Positions 42,929 through 52,735 of a stretch of 64,000 bases of DNA are shown piece by piece. Under the pieces are notes generated by a model that saw nothing but the letters and a program-made list of their open reading frames with translations, ran no database searches and had not been told where the DNA came from. The translations under genes were made by a program, and so were the position numbers. The stretch's first letter is position 1, and each line of letters begins with the position of its first letter. Origin of the DNA: Spirochaetales bacterium (GTDB taxonomy: Bacteria; Spirochaetota; Spirochaetia; Sphaerochaetales; Sphaerochaetaceae); assembly GCA_018433865.1 (NCBI GenBank), contig JAHDQJ010000003.1, positions 221,731 to 285,730 of the forward strand, written 5' to 3'.

Positions 42929-44176
42929 ATGGCGAAAGAAAAGGTCATTCTTGCATACAGCGGCGGATTGGATACATCAGTCATCCTGAAATGGTTGGTG
43001 AACAAAGGTTTCGAGGTAATCGCCTATGTAGCCGATGTCGGACAGAACGAGGACTTCGCTGCGATTGAGAGGAAGGCGTTCGCCACGGGTGCCTCCAAAG
43101 TCTACGTGGAAGACCTGCGCAAGGAATTCGTGACCGACTACATCTTCCACGCACTCAAGGCAAATGCCCTGTACGAGGGCAAGTATTTCCTTGGAACTTC
43201 GATTGCACGGCCGATCATTGCAAAGCGGCACATCGATATTGCCCGCAAGGAAGGCACGGTATATGTGGCACACGGTGCGACCGGCAAGGGAAACGACCAG
43301 GTCCGCTTCGAACTCGGATACTACGCTTTGATGCCGGAGGTGAAGATCATCGCTCCGTGGAAGGATCCGGAATGGCTCGGTCAGTTCGAAGGCCGCTCGG
43401 ACATGATCGCCTACGCACAGCAGTACGGCATCCCGGTGAAAGCCTCCACGAAAAAACCGTACAGCGAGGATGAGAACCTGCTTCATATCAGTCATGAGGC
43501 AGGAATCCTTGAGGACCCGGCAATGCGATGCCCCGCGGAGGTGTTCAGCCACACTGTTTCTCCGAAGGATGCTCCCGACCAGGAAACCGTACTTGCCATC
43601 GACTTTGTCGACGGAATTCCGGTGAAGGTCACCAATGAAACCGACGGAACCACCGTCACCGACCCGCTCGAGCTCTTCCTCTACCTCAACAAGGTAGGTC
43701 ATGACAATGCAGTCGGAAGGGTCGACATGGTCGAGAACCGCTACATCGGGATCAAGAGCCGGGGAGTCTACGAGACTCCGGGTGGAACGATCCTCTGGTT
43801 TGCCCACCGCGACCTCGAGGGGATATGCATGGACAAAGAGGTCATGCATCTCCGGGACATGCTCATGCCGAAATTCGCCGAACTGATCTACAACGGATAT
43901 TGGTTCAGTCCCGAGTTCGATTTCCTCTCCGCTGCGTTCGACAAGAGCCAGGAACTGATCACCGGAACTGCCAAGGTTGCGATCTACAAGGGAAACCTGA
44001 TCGGAGCCGGCGTCGCAAGTCCCTATTCGCTCTACAACGAGGCACTCGGAAGCATGGAGGTCTCAGGAGGATACCAGCCGGTCGATTGCAAGGGCTTCAT
44101 CAATATCAACGGAATCCGGTTGCAAGCACACCATTACTGGCTCAAGGCAAAGGAACTCGACGAGAAGAAGAACTGA
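42929..44176 (+). CDS. argG: Argininosuccinate synthase
   Basis: A 415-residue enzyme that joins citrulline and aspartate using ATP. The PP-loop AYSGGLDTS is at 9-17; [17 protein letters not shown] and the C-terminal [31 protein letters not shown] regions are conserved. GAGGTG lies upstream of the ATG. The promoter region carries two ARG-box-like sites whose geometry is identical to that of the importer operon at 48.7 kb. No other arginine biosynthetic gene is adjacent. Confidence 0.97.
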   Translation: MAKEKVILAYSGGLDTSVILKWLVNKGFEVIAYVADVGQNEDFAAIERKAFATGASKVYVEDLRKEFVTDYIFHALKANALYEGKYFLGTSIARPIIAKRHIDIARKEGTVYVAHGATGKGNDQVRFELGYYALMPEVKIIAPWKDPEWLGQFEGRSDMIAYAQQYGIPVKASTKKPYSEDENLLHISHEAGILEDPAMRCPAEVFSHTVSPKDAPDQETVLAIDFVDGIPVKVTNETDGTTVTDPLELFLYLNKVGHDNAVGRVDMVENRYIGIKSRGVYETPGGTILWFAHRDLEGICMDKEVMHLRDMLMPKFAELIYNGYWFSPEFDFLSAAFDKSQELITGTAKVAIYKGNLIGAGVASPYSLYNEALGSMEVSGGYQPVDCKGFININGIRLQAHHYWLKAKELDEKKN

Positions 44177-44193
44177 TGCAAGCCTGAACGAAA

Positions 44194-44220
44194 AGACCTT
44201 CTCCGGTCAGCCGAGGGTCT
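44194..44220 (-). terminator. Possible terminator of the ArsR gene
   Basis: On the minus strand AGACC and GGTCT (outer pairs at 44216-44220 and 44194-44198) enclose further complementary bases and are followed by TTTT. It overlaps the ArsR stop and may also end argG transcripts. Confidence 0.35.
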
Positions 44221-44530
44221 CCTCGTAGTGTTCCACACCGAGGGTGAGAATCGTCGCGATATGATCGTCGTTCAGACTGTAGTGGATGCTCCTCCCCTCC
44301 TTCCGGTGACGGACAAGTCGGGAGGCTCTCAGCAGTTTCAATTGTTGGCTGATCGTGGATTGTTGCATGCCAAGCGCTTCTGCGATCGAATTGACCGGAA
44401 GTTCTCCCGAGTGATCCAAAAGGAACAGGATCTTCAATCGGGTCGAATCGCCGAAAACCTTGAAGAAGTCTGCAATATCCGCGACTTCCTCGTCCAAGGG
44501 TATCATCGAATCGTTTCCCATGCTGTCCAT
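44207..44530 (-). CDS. ArsR/SmtB-family regulator with alpha-5 zinc-site residues
   Basis: A 107-residue winged-helix regulator (FFKVFGDSTRLKILFLLDHSGELPVNSIAEALGMQQSTISQQLKLL). The cysteines of the ArsR alpha-3 site are absent, but the C-terminal helix has Asp88, His90, His101 and Glu104, the same spacing as the zinc site of SmtB (Asp, His, His, Glu). A zinc-type metal sensor is therefore a good hypothesis, though no metal transporter is next to it. ATG at 44530 lies only six bases after the -10 hexamer and has no Shine-Dalgarno, so the mRNA is probably leaderless. It is divergent from the dehydrogenase gene at 44643. Confidence 0.85.
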   Translation of the reverse strand: MDSMGNDSMIPLDEEVADIADFFKVFGDSTRLKILFLLDHSGELPVNSIAEALGMQQSTISQQLKLLRASRLVRHRKEGRSIHYSLNDDHIATILTLGVEHYEETLG

Positions 44531-44536
44531 GAAAAG

Positions 44537-44565
44537 AATGTACCACAGGCGAACCGTCGGTGCAA
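44537..44565 (-). promoter_or_regulatory. Leaderless promoter of the ArsR gene
   Basis: On the minus strand TTGCAC (44560-44565) and TACATT (44537-44542) are 17 bases apart, with six bases (CTTTTC) to the ATG. Confidence 0.6.
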
Positions 44566-44642
44566 CTCATCATCTTTCTGTTTCAAAACTACCCGGAATG
44601 CAGTAGCATGGGTACAACACACCACAGATACGGGAGCGCGAC

Positions 44643-45536
44643 ATGGAATACAAACACGAGAAACCGGTTGTAGGTTGGATCGGTACAGGAGTCATGGGAA
44701 GATGGATGTGCGAACACGTGATGCCGCTTGCATCCGGCGTGCATGTCTTCAACCGGACCATGGAGAAGGCTTCTCCCCTCTTGGCAGCAGGAGCCATTCC
44801 TGCTGATTCGGTAGCTGCCGTCGCACGCAATGCCACGATCATCTTCACGATCGTCGGCCACCCTGCCGATGTCGAAGAGGTCTACTTCGGTCCCTCGGGT
44901 CTTATTGCCAACGCCGCACCAGGAACAATCTTCGTCGACATGACTACCACCAAACCTTCGTTGGCGAAGCGCATATTCCGTGCATCCGTCGAAGCAGGCT
45001 GTGAGAGCATCGATGCTCCCGTCTCCGGCGGAGATATCGGGGCACGTGAGGCCAGACTCTCCATCATGGCCGGAGGCACCGAGAAAGCCTATGCTACGAT
45101 AGAACCGTTCTTCGCGAAGATGGGAAAAGCCTATCGATTGCAAGGTCCTCCCGGATCGGGGCAGCACACCAAGATGAGCAACCAGATCGTGGTCGCAGGA
45201 ACCATGATCGGCGTGTGTGAATCTCTCGTCTACGCAAAACATGCCAACTTGGATGTGTCGATGATGCTCTCCACCATTGCCAAAGGTGCAGCGGCCTGTT
45301 GGGCGCTGGACAATCTTGCACCTCGTGTGCTACAAGGTGATTTCAACCCGGGCTTCATGATCGACCACTTCGTGAAGGACATGGGAATCGCTCTTGAGGA
45401 AGCGAAGAACATGGGTATTGCCCTGCCCGGACTCGCGTTGGTAGAGCAACTGTATGTCGCCTTGCAAGGTGCTGGACAGGGGAAGCTCGGAACGCACGCA
45501 TTGGTCCTCGCGTTGGAGCGATTGAGCGGACATTGA
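44643..45536 (+). CDS. NAD(P)-dependent beta-hydroxyacid-dehydrogenase-family oxidoreductase
   Basis: A 297-residue protein of the 3-hydroxyisobutyrate dehydrogenase/tartronate semialdehyde reductase/GLYR family. The Rossmann motif GTGVMG is at 14-19, the substrate motif DAPVSGGDIGARE is present, and catalytic Lys near 177 lies in GSGQHTKMSNQ. The substrate is not identifiable. GGGAG is five bases before the ATG. It is followed after 36 bases by citrate synthase and may be cotranscribed with it; the ArsR gene is divergent upstream. Confidence 0.88.
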   Translation: MEYKHEKPVVGWIGTGVMGRWMCEHVMPLASGVHVFNRTMEKASPLLAAGAIPADSVAAVARNATIIFTIVGHPADVEEVYFGPSGLIANAAPGTIFVDMTTTKPSLAKRIFRASVEAGCESIDAPVSGGDIGAREARLSIMAGGTEKAYATIEPFFAKMGKAYRLQGPPGSGQHTKMSNQIVVAGTMIGVCESLVYAKHANLDVSMMLSTIAKGAAACWALDNLAPRVLQGDFNPGFMIDHFVKDMGIALEEAKNMGIALPGLALVEQLYVALQGAGQGKLGTHALVLALERLSGH

Positions 45537-45572
45537 GGGCAAAGAAGCCCTGGAAACCAGATAGGAGGCGCT

Positions 45573-46871
<1,299 letters not shown>

Positions 46872-46886
46872 TCGAACATGAAGTGA

Positions 46887-46925
46887 AAGACTGCCGTCGA
46901 ACCGCGAGGTTCCGGCAGTCTTCTC
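46887..46925. terminator. Bidirectional terminator between gltA and the MFS gene
   Basis: AAGACTGCCG (46887-46896) pairs with CGGCAGTCTT (46913-46922), and the loop holds a further GAACC/GGTTC stem. T-rich flanks occur on both sides. Confidence 0.85.
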
Positions 46926-48114
46926 ATGTGCGGTCGGTACGGGCCTTTCCCCCGACAATCGACCGCACGAGTGCAACGAGTGCAGGGATCAACGTCAAGA
47001 TCGCGCAGTACCTCAATACCGTGGCATAATCGAGATTCTCATAGATGGTTCCTCCCATGATGGAGCCGATCACCGCTCCGATCGTAAGGAGTATCTCGTG
47101 GATCAACATGCGCCGTGAACGGTGGATGCTTCCCGATGCACCGTGGAAGATACTGAATGAATATGCCATGGCAAACAACACCCCGAACAGGAGGAAGTAC
47201 ACCAGATACATCCAGAACCCGTTGATCCGGGTACCTAAGATGCATACCGCCGAGAATGCGAAGAGCGTGACGATGATCAGCGGACGGTTGAAGTGCCACC
47301 AGCTCGTCTTGCCGAGGAGAATGAACATTCCGACCGTGGCGATACCCCTGACGAGGAGAAACAGGCCGACCGTACTCTCCGGGAATGGCAGGTTCTCCAT
47401 CGCATGGATAGGGAATATGGTGAGGATGACTCCGAGGGAAGCATATACGGCGAGAACGCCAGCCCAGGAGAGGAATCGCAGCGGAGTACTGTGGTCCTCC
47501 TTTCCCGATATCTCGATATTCTGTCTTTCCGATACCACCGCACGGATTCCCGGAACCATGAGTGTCGAGATCCAGACCAGCAGGAACACGGAACCGAACA
47601 GCACGATCCCTCCGAGCAGGGGAAACGATGTGGACCGTTCCACCAGTACTCCGGTGAGCATCGGAGAGAGCGCTGATCCGATGCTCCATGAGACGTTGAA
47701 CGAACTGGTCGCGCGATTCAGTTCCCTCCCCTCCTTTCCGCGTGCAATCCAACTTTCTATCTGGGGCCAGAGGAACGACATGAAGATGCCGTAGAGAACC
47801 AACGATCCCAGCGCGAATCCGACATTCGTACTCAACAGTACCAAAGCGATGGAACCTGCCATGCCGAGCATCGATAGCTCGACGCTGTGGCGCGGCTTCA
47901 TATGGGAGGCCAGATGTCCGAGGAGGATGCAGCAGATGAAATAGGTCGTGGTGTAGATGGCTGCGGAAATCCCGATCACTTGCGCAGAGAGGGAGAACCT
48001 GACACGGAGGTGATAGACCAGTGCGAGGTTGACCATCGAGATGGCGAATTGTGAGAGGAAGGAAGCCGAGTTGAGCACGTGCGATTGGACACGGGAGACC
48101 CGAATAGTGTTCAT
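46924..48114 (-). CDS. Major facilitator superfamily transporter
   Basis: A 396-residue protein with about twelve hydrophobic segments and the MFS spacing; WPQIESWIARGKEGRELNRATSSFNVSWSIG after helix 4 is the best-conserved part and LVLYGIFMSFLWP precedes it. The substrate is unknown. ATG at 48114 is preferred; a longer frame upstream has no support. There is no Shine-Dalgarno; a -10-like TACAAC lies nine bases upstream of the ATG. It is divergent from the DUF212 gene. Confidence 0.85.
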   Translation of the reverse strand: MNTIRVSRVQSHVLNSASFLSQFAISMVNLALVYHLRVRFSLSAQVIGISAAIYTTTYFICCILLGHLASHMKPRHSVELSMLGMAGSIALVLLSTNVGFALGSLVLYGIFMSFLWPQIESWIARGKEGRELNRATSSFNVSWSIGSALSPMLTGVLVERSTSFPLLGGIVLFGSVFLLVWISTLMVPGIRAVVSERQNIEISGKEDHSTPLRFLSWAGVLAVYASLGVILTIFPIHAMENLPFPESTVGLFLLVRGIATVGMFILLGKTSWWHFNRPLIIVTLFAFSAVCILGTRINGFWMYLVYFLLFGVLFAMAYSFSIFHGASGSIHRSRRMLIHEILLTIGAVIGSIMGGTIYENLDYATVLRYCAILTLIPALVALVRSIVGGKARTDRT

Positions 48115-48123
48115 GATGCTTCT

Positions 48124-48153
48124 GTTGTATGCTTGAAAGCTCCTGAGATGCAA
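48124..48153 (-). promoter_or_regulatory. Probable promoter of the MFS gene
   Basis: On the minus strand TTGCAT (48148-48153) and TACAAC (48124-48129) are 18 bases apart; nine bases remain to the ATG. The hexamers match consensus moderately. Confidence 0.4.
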
Positions 48154-48168
48154 GAGGTTCTTTCCATA

Positions 48169-48198
48169 TTGCAAACATGATACATGATGCGCTACAGT
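48169..48198 (+). promoter_or_regulatory. Leaderless promoter of the DUF212 gene
   Basis: TTGCAA (48169-48174) and TACAGT (48193-48198) are 18 bases apart, with exactly six bases before the ATG at 48205. Confidence 0.5.
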
Positions 48199-48204
48199 AC
48201 CTCC

Positions 48205-48657
48205 ATGGAAATCATCTTGACGAACAGACCATTGCTTGCTGCATTCGTCGGCGCACTTGTCGCCCAATTCTTGAAGCCGTTTTTATTGTGGCCTTTCGAG
48301 CGCAAATTCAACACCAGTCTATTCTTCAGCACAGGAGGCATGCCCTCTTCGCATTCTGCGACGGTAATGGCACTCACCACGAGTGTATTCTTGACCGAGG
48401 GTGTTGAAAGTCTCGCGTTCGCCATATGCATCACATTCAGCCTCATCATCATGCACGATGCAATGGGCATCCGCCGTGCCGCAGGCAAACAAGCCGAAGT
48501 GATCAACGAATGGAGCCGCATCCTGGCACAGATCCATGAGGACGGACAGTTCACACCGGAGAATCTCAAGACCATGCTGGGACACAGTTTCGTCCAGGTC
48601 CTCAGCGGCATGGTACTCGGATTCGTGGTCGGTATCATCGTCACCACAATTTTATGA
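48205..48657 (+). CDS. DUF212 (divergent PAP2-related) membrane protein
   Basis: A 150-residue membrane protein. GGMPSSHSATVMALTTSVFL and MHDAMGIRRAAGKQAEVIN are the DUF212/divergent-PAP2 signature, related to acid phosphatase and haloperoxidase folds. Function is unknown; PAP2-type lipid phosphatase activity is not established for this group. The start at 48205 is favoured over ATGs at 48184 and 48187, which lie upstream of the -10 hexamer. The stop overlaps the first ARG-box-like site of the importer operon downstream. Confidence 0.85.
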   Translation: MEIILTNRPLLAAFVGALVAQFLKPFLLWPFERKFNTSLFFSTGGMPSSHSATVMALTTSVFLTEGVESLAFAICITFSLIIMHDAMGIRRAAGKQAEVINEWSRILAQIHEDGQFTPENLKTMLGHSFVQVLSGMVLGFVVGIIVTTIL

Positions 48658-48668
48658 ATATTTATGCA
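48655..48668. promoter_or_regulatory. ARG-box-like site 1 upstream of the amino-acid importer
   Basis: TGAATATTTATGCA differs from the ARG-box core TGAATnnnnATTCA at one base. It overlaps the DUF212 stop codon. Its partner starts exactly 32 bases downstream at 48687. Confidence 0.65.
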
Positions 48669-48675
48669 AATATGA

Positions 48676-48704
48676 TTGACATCGAATGCATAATTATGTA
48701 AATT
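48676..48704 (+). promoter_or_regulatory. Importer promoter overlapped by ARG-box-like site 2
   Basis: A perfect TTGACA (48676-48681) and TAAATT (48699-48704) are 17 bases apart. TGCATAATTATGTA (48687-48700) lies across the spacer and the -10 element, an ideal place for repression. A GGAGG ribosome-binding site follows before the ATG at 48736. Confidence 0.7.
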
Positions 48705-48735
48705 CTAGCAATCTGTTCCATTATTGGAGGTTGCT

Positions 48736-49488
48736 ATGAAAAAATCCATCATCCTGGGCATTTTGCTCATCACCATGGTATCGGTGCTCTTCGCAGGAGG
48801 GGCAAAAGAGAAGTCCGGCTACGTGTTCGGTTCAGACTGCACCTGGCCCCCGCTCGAGTTCGTCGATGAGAAAGGCGATATCGTCGGCTTCGAGATCGAC
48901 CTGATCGCCGCGATGAGCGAACGCTCCGGCATTCCCATGAGCGTAAGAAACGTCGCTTGGGACGGAATTTTCGCCGGACTTGCGAACGGTGCCTATGATG
49001 CGGTCGCCTCCGGTGTCACCGTGCTCGAGGAACGCAAGGCAACCATGGACTTCACCACTCCCATCCTTGAGGTGACACAGTCGATCATCGTGAACAAGGG
49101 ATCTGGTGTGCTGGCAGACGAGAAAGCCCTCGCAGGCAAGGTCGTAGGCGTACAGATCGGCACCACAGGCAACTTCGCCGTCGAGAAAATCGCCGGGGTC
49201 ACCGTGAAAGCCTATGATGAGATCGGACTCGCGGTCGAGGACCTGCTCAACAAGAACCTTGATGCAGTGGTTGCCGACTCCATCATCGCAGCTGATTTCG
49301 TGCTCGCCAACGACAACTATGCTGACAAGCTCAACGTCATCGGTACGGTCGCGGGTGAAGTCGAGCAGATCTCGATGGCAGTAAAGAAAGGGAATGCGGA
49401 ACTTCTCAAGATCCTGAACGACAACATCGCAGCACTGAAGGCTGACGGAACCGTTGCCGCTCTGAAGACCAAGTGGAATATCCTGTAA
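48736..49488 (+). CDS. Polar amino-acid ABC transporter, substrate-binding protein
   Basis: A 250-residue periplasmic binding protein of the SBP_bac_3 family. A signal peptide (KKSIILGILLITMVSVLFA) ends before GGAKEK; there is no lipobox cysteine. SDCTWPPLEFVDEKGDIVGFEIDLI and VASGVTVLEERKATMDFTTPI are typical of basic or polar amino-acid binders. GGAGG lies five bases before the ATG. The ARG-box-like promoter suggests arginine or a related amino acid (inference). First gene of a three-gene import operon. Confidence 0.92.
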   Translation: MKKSIILGILLITMVSVLFAGGAKEKSGYVFGSDCTWPPLEFVDEKGDIVGFEIDLIAAMSERSGIPMSVRNVAWDGIFAGLANGAYDAVASGVTVLEERKATMDFTTPILEVTQSIIVNKGSGVLADEKALAGKVVGVQIGTTGNFAVEKIAGVTVKAYDEIGLAVEDLLNKNLDAVVADSIIAADFVLANDNYADKLNVIGTVAGEVEQISMAVKKGNAELLKILNDNIAALKADGTVAALKTKWNIL

Positions 49489-49559
49489 GGCACCGAATCC
49501 CATAGCATCGCAGACCGGAATCCGATGTGGGTTTCGGTCTGCTTCCGTACAGAGGTTTC

Positions 49560-50420
49560 ATGGAAAACGAACATAAGAAAAACGGATTCATGGCCCGGCC
49601 TTCGCTCGCATCCAAGATGGTGTCGAAGAAGGGTGAGGATCAACAGAAGAAGCCCACCCAGATCCAGATGACCGATGGTGTGCTCATCCCGAACAAGAAT
49701 GACAACCACGTATTCAATTCCTGGAGGATCACCTTCTTCCTGGCGATTGCGATGCTGTTATTCTTGACCATCGCCGTACCCGACCCCTATCGCTCGATAT
49801 TCCTCGTGGTGATCAAGGGAGCCCCGACCACGTTCCAAGTCACGGTGCTTGCGATAATCGGCGCGATCTTCATCGGGCTGTTCGCAGGTCTCGGCGCGGT
49901 TTCCAAGAGCCGTGTGGTGAACATGATCAGCGGAGTGTATGTCGAGTTCATCCGGGGAATCCCGTTGCTCGTACAATTGATCTTCATCTACTATGCGATG
50001 GGCAGGCTCTTCAGGATCGAGGGAATGCTCGCCGCTGTCGCGGCCCTCTCCATTTGCTTCGGAGCCTACATGGGCGAGATTGTCCGTGCGGGAATCCAGG
50101 CGATTCCGAAGGGACAGATGGAAGCGGCGATCGCGTTGGGACTTTCCCGAGGCCAAGCTTTCAGGCATGTCATCCTGCCGCAGACGATCAAGGTGGTCCT
50201 TCCTGCCATAGGCAACGAGTTCATTTCGATGCTGAAGGACTCCTCGCTTGTCTCCACCATCGCCCTGAGCGACATCCTTCGCAAGGGTCGCGAATATATC
50301 TCCAGGACATTTTTATCGCTGGAGACCATGTTGGTGGTCGCACTCGTCTACCTGGTCATCACGCTCATGCTCTCGCGTCTGGTCGGTATCCTTGAAGAGA
50401 GGTTGCATAAAAATGGTTAG
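49560..50420 (+). CDS. Polar amino-acid ABC transporter, permease
   Basis: A 286-residue HisM-type permease with an extended N-terminal cytoplasmic segment of about 55 residues rich in Lys and Gln, then the membrane part. The EAA loop [21 protein letters not shown] that contacts the ATPase is present. ATG at 49560 has an AGAGG site. A 71-base gap separates it from the binding protein; the ATPase start overlaps its end. Confidence 0.93.
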   Translation: MENEHKKNGFMARPSLASKMVSKKGEDQQKKPTQIQMTDGVLIPNKNDNHVFNSWRITFFLAIAMLLFLTIAVPDPYRSIFLVVIKGAPTTFQVTVLAIIGAIFIGLFAGLGAVSKSRVVNMISGVYVEFIRGIPLLVQLIFIYYAMGRLFRIEGMLAAVAALSICFGAYMGEIVRAGIQAIPKGQMEAAIALGLSRGQAFRHVILPQTIKVVLPAIGNEFISMLKDSSLVSTIALSDILRKGREYISRTFLSLETMLVVALVYLVITLMLSRLVGILEERLHKNG

Positions 50421-51153
50421 AATCAGGATAGAGAATCTGTGCAAGGATTACCTCACCCCATCCAAGGATACGCTTCACGCCGTGAAGAAGGCCTCCCTCG
50501 AGGTCGCTCTCGGAGAGGTTGTGCTGATCATCGGTCCCTCGGGCAGCGGGAAGAGCACATTGCTCAGGAGTGTGAACAAGCTTGAGATCCCCACCTCGGG
50601 CCGCATTTTCATCGATGAGGATGAGGTTACCGGCAATGCCGATATCCGGAAGATCAGGGAAGAGGTCGGGATGGTGTTCCAGAACTTCAACCTCTTCCCA
50701 CACCTTTCGGTGATCGAGAACATCACCTTGGCACCGATCAGGGTGAAGGGCATGGACAAGAGTGCCGCCCGCGAACTCGCCTTGGGATTGCTCGCCAGGG
50801 TCGGACTTTCGGAAAAGGCGGACAGCTATCCGAACCAGCTCTCCGGAGGCCAGCAGCAACGGGTCGCCATCGCACGTGCGCTGGCAATGAATCCCAAGGT
50901 GATGCTGTTCGATGAACCGACGAGCGCGTTGGACCCGGAGATGATCAAGGAGGTCCTTGATGTCATGCTCTCATTGGCAAAGTCGGGCATGACGATGCTC
51001 ATCGTGAGCCATGAGATGGGGTTCGCATCAGCTGCAGCAGATCGTGTGGTATTCATGGATGCTGGCGAGATCATCGAGATCGATACACCGGAGAACCTGT
51101 TCAATCATCCGAAGAATGAACGGACAAAGCAATTCCTCGAGCATATCCTGTAG
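50413..51153 (+). CDS. Polar amino-acid ABC transporter, ATP-binding protein
   Basis: A 246-residue importer ATPase (GlnQ/HisP type). Walker [11 protein letters not shown]-loop [14 protein letters not shown], signature [15 protein letters not shown], Walker [14 protein letters not shown] and switch His in VSHEMGFA are intact. ATG at 50413 overlaps the permease end by eight bases. A perfect 11-bp hairpin follows at 51165-51197 but has no T-run. Confidence 0.96.
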   Translation: MVRIRIENLCKDYLTPSKDTLHAVKKASLEVALGEVVLIIGPSGSGKSTLLRSVNKLEIPTSGRIFIDEDEVTGNADIRKIREEVGMVFQNFNLFPHLSVIENITLAPIRVKGMDKSAARELALGLLARVGLSEKADSYPNQLSGGQQQRVAIARALAMNPKVMLFDEPTSALDPEMIKEVLDVMLSLAKSGMTMLIVSHEMGFASAAADRVVFMDAGEIIEIDTPENLFNHPKNERTKQFLEHIL

Positions 51154-51164
51154 CGATGGTGAAG

Positions 51165-51197
51165 ATGCACCATACTCGGAAACGTCGTATGGTGCAT
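51165..51197 (+). repeat. Perfect 11-bp hairpin after the importer operon
   Basis: ATGCACCATAC (51165-51175) and GTATGGTGCAT (51187-51197) pair fully around an 11-base loop. It begins 12 bases after the ATPase stop. The lack of a T-run argues against a simple intrinsic terminator; mRNA 3'-end stabilisation or a protein site are alternatives. Confidence 0.7.
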
Positions 51198-51205
51198 GCC
51201 TACCA

Positions 51206-51234
51206 TTGCACAGCTTGGGATAATCCCATAGGAT
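51206..51234 (+). promoter_or_regulatory. Leaderless promoter of the hemolysin III gene
   Basis: TTGCAC (51206-51211) and TAGGAT (51229-51234) are 17 bases apart, with eight bases to the ATG at 51243. Confidence 0.5.
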
Positions 51235-51242
51235 TGCTCCCC

Positions 51243-51911
51243 ATGGATACTTCCCGATCATGGCTCTCACGCCACATCACGCTCCACGACGGTTTCGATG
51301 CGTCTGCAGAGAAAGAGAATTCCGTGACACATCTTGCAGGCACGTTGTGTGCGTTGCTCTTCTTGATCATCGTGTTGGTACGATGGAATACATTCGCAAG
51401 TCCGCTCCTTGCCATCGGCATGCTCGTACAAGGCGCGACGCTGATCCTGCTCTATTTCTCCTCCACGCTCTACCACCATCTTCCCCCGAGTGATGCAAAA
51501 CGCCTGTTCCGCTTGCTCGATCATGCCAATATCTACCTGCTCATCGCAGGAACCTATACGCCCATCCTCCTATACATCGGTTCACCGACAGCACTGTTCT
51601 TGCTCGTGTCGGTCTGGCTGGTCGCACTTGCCGGCATCCTTTTCAGCCTGCTCTTCTGGGGCCGCCTGAAGCCGCTTCACATCGTCTTCTATCTTGCGAT
51701 GGGGTGGATGATCATCTTCTTCTGGGATGCGGTCACGCCCCATCTCAGCAGGTCATTGATCGGCTACATCATTGCAGGCGGCCTTACCTACAGCATCGGA
51801 GTCCTGTTCTATGCGCTGAAGCGGGTCCCGCACAACCATATGATCTGGCACCTCTTCTGCGTCGCGGCGAGTACCATCTTCTGCATCGGATTCCTCAGGC
51901 ATCTTCATTGA
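51243..51911 (+). CDS. Hemolysin III family (PAQR-like) membrane protein
   Basis: A 222-residue protein with seven hydrophobic segments. ENSVTHLAGTL, LYHHLPPSDAKRLFRLLDHANIYLLIAGTYTPI and the C-terminal HNHMIWHLFCVAAS carry the Ser and His zinc-type residues of the PAQR/hemolysin III superfamily. The name is historical; a hemolytic role is not implied. ATG at 51243 is eight bases after the -10 element and lacks a Shine-Dalgarno. An upstream in-frame extension crosses the hairpin and is rejected. Confidence 0.9.
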   Translation: MDTSRSWLSRHITLHDGFDASAEKENSVTHLAGTLCALLFLIIVLVRWNTFASPLLAIGMLVQGATLILLYFSSTLYHHLPPSDAKRLFRLLDHANIYLLIAGTYTPILLYIGSPTALFLLVSVWLVALAGILFSLLFWGRLKPLHIVFYLAMGWMIIFFWDAVTPHLSRSLIGYIIAGGLTYSIGVLFYALKRVPHNHMIWHLFCVAASTIFCIGFLRHLH

Positions 51912-51920
51912 GAAAGGTTC

Positions 51921-51949
51921 TGGACAGAGGAGGCCTCTCCCTGTAGAGT
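51921..51949 (+). promoter_or_regulatory. Leaderless promoter of the RsmB-like gene
   Basis: TGGACA (51921-51926) and TAGAGT (51944-51949) are 17 bases apart, with exactly six bases to the ATG at 51956. It starts nine bases after the hemolysin III stop. Confidence 0.55.
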
Positions 51950-51955
51950 GACCTC

Positions 51956-52735
51956 ATGCACTTGCCAGATGATGCGCCCAGCCGATTCGATCGATTTTAC
52001 CACGCGATGTACGAAACCCGTTGGGATTCCTTGCGTGAATCCCTGCTCTTGAAATCGGAACCGATCTCGTTCTCCGAAGGTCTTCTGTGCCCCTATTACC
52101 TCGACGAAGCATCATGGGTCGCCGCCAGCCAACTTCCATTGGCCGAAGGGGATTCGGTACTCGACATGTGTGCCGCCCCGGGTGGAAAGAGTCTCGTGCT
52201 CGCCACCAGGCTCGGCATGACCGGGTCCCTCACCAGCAACGATCGCTCCAGCCAACGACGCATCCGGCTCAGGAAGGTGTTGGATGAGCATCTGGCAGGA
52301 CCCCTGCGTGCACGTGTCACGGTCACCAGCCATGATGCAGCCAAGTGGGGATTACATGAACAACAACGGTACGATGCGATCCTTCTGGATGCTCCCTGCT
52401 CCTCCGAACGCCACGTGATACAGGACCCGAAAGCGTTGGCCCAGTGGAGTCCCGCACGCACCAGGCATCTCGCGATCCAACAGTTCGCCATGCTCGCCAG
52501 TGCCCTTGAGGCGGTCAGGATCGGAGGCCATGTGCTCTACAGTACCTGCAGCATATCGGTTCATGAGAATGATGCGGTCATCGCAAAACTGGAAAAGAAA
52601 CGGATGGGACGGTATGAGATCATCCCGTTGGAACTTTCCTTGGGAGAGGTGACTGATCACGGGTTCATGATCCTCCCCGACGCTACGAACGGAAAGGGTC
52701 CGCTGTACATGAGCCTGATCAGGAGAATTGCATGA
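51956..52735 (+). CDS. RsmB/NOP2/Sun-type RNA (cytosine-C5) methyltransferase
   Basis: A 259-residue SAM-dependent methyltransferase. SVLDMCAAPGGKSLVLATR is SAM motif I, DAILLDAPCSSER carries the catalytic-region cysteine of motif IV, and YSTCSISVHENDAVI the second cysteine of motif VI, the pair that defines RNA m5C enzymes. The N-terminal PUA/NusB-like parts of RsmB are missing, so it is a short form; target may be rRNA or tRNA. It probably has a leaderless mRNA. The stop overlaps the DUF362 start at ATGA. Confidence 0.88.
   Translation: MHLPDDAPSRFDRFYHAMYETRWDSLRESLLLKSEPISFSEGLLCPYYLDEASWVAASQLPLAEGDSVLDMCAAPGGKSLVLATRLGMTGSLTSNDRSSQRRIRLRKVLDEHLAGPLRARVTVTSHDAAKWGLHEQQRYDAILLDAPCSSERHVIQDPKALAQWSPARTRHLAIQQFAMLASALEAVRIGGHVLYSTCSISVHENDAVIAKLEKKRMGRYEIIPLELSLGEVTDHGFMILPDATNGKGPLYMSLIRRIA

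Noticed and set aside
48184..48192. ATG codons at 48184 and 48187 as DUF212 starts
   Set aside because: They lie upstream of the predicted -10 element, lack a ribosome-binding site and precede the conserved N-terminus.
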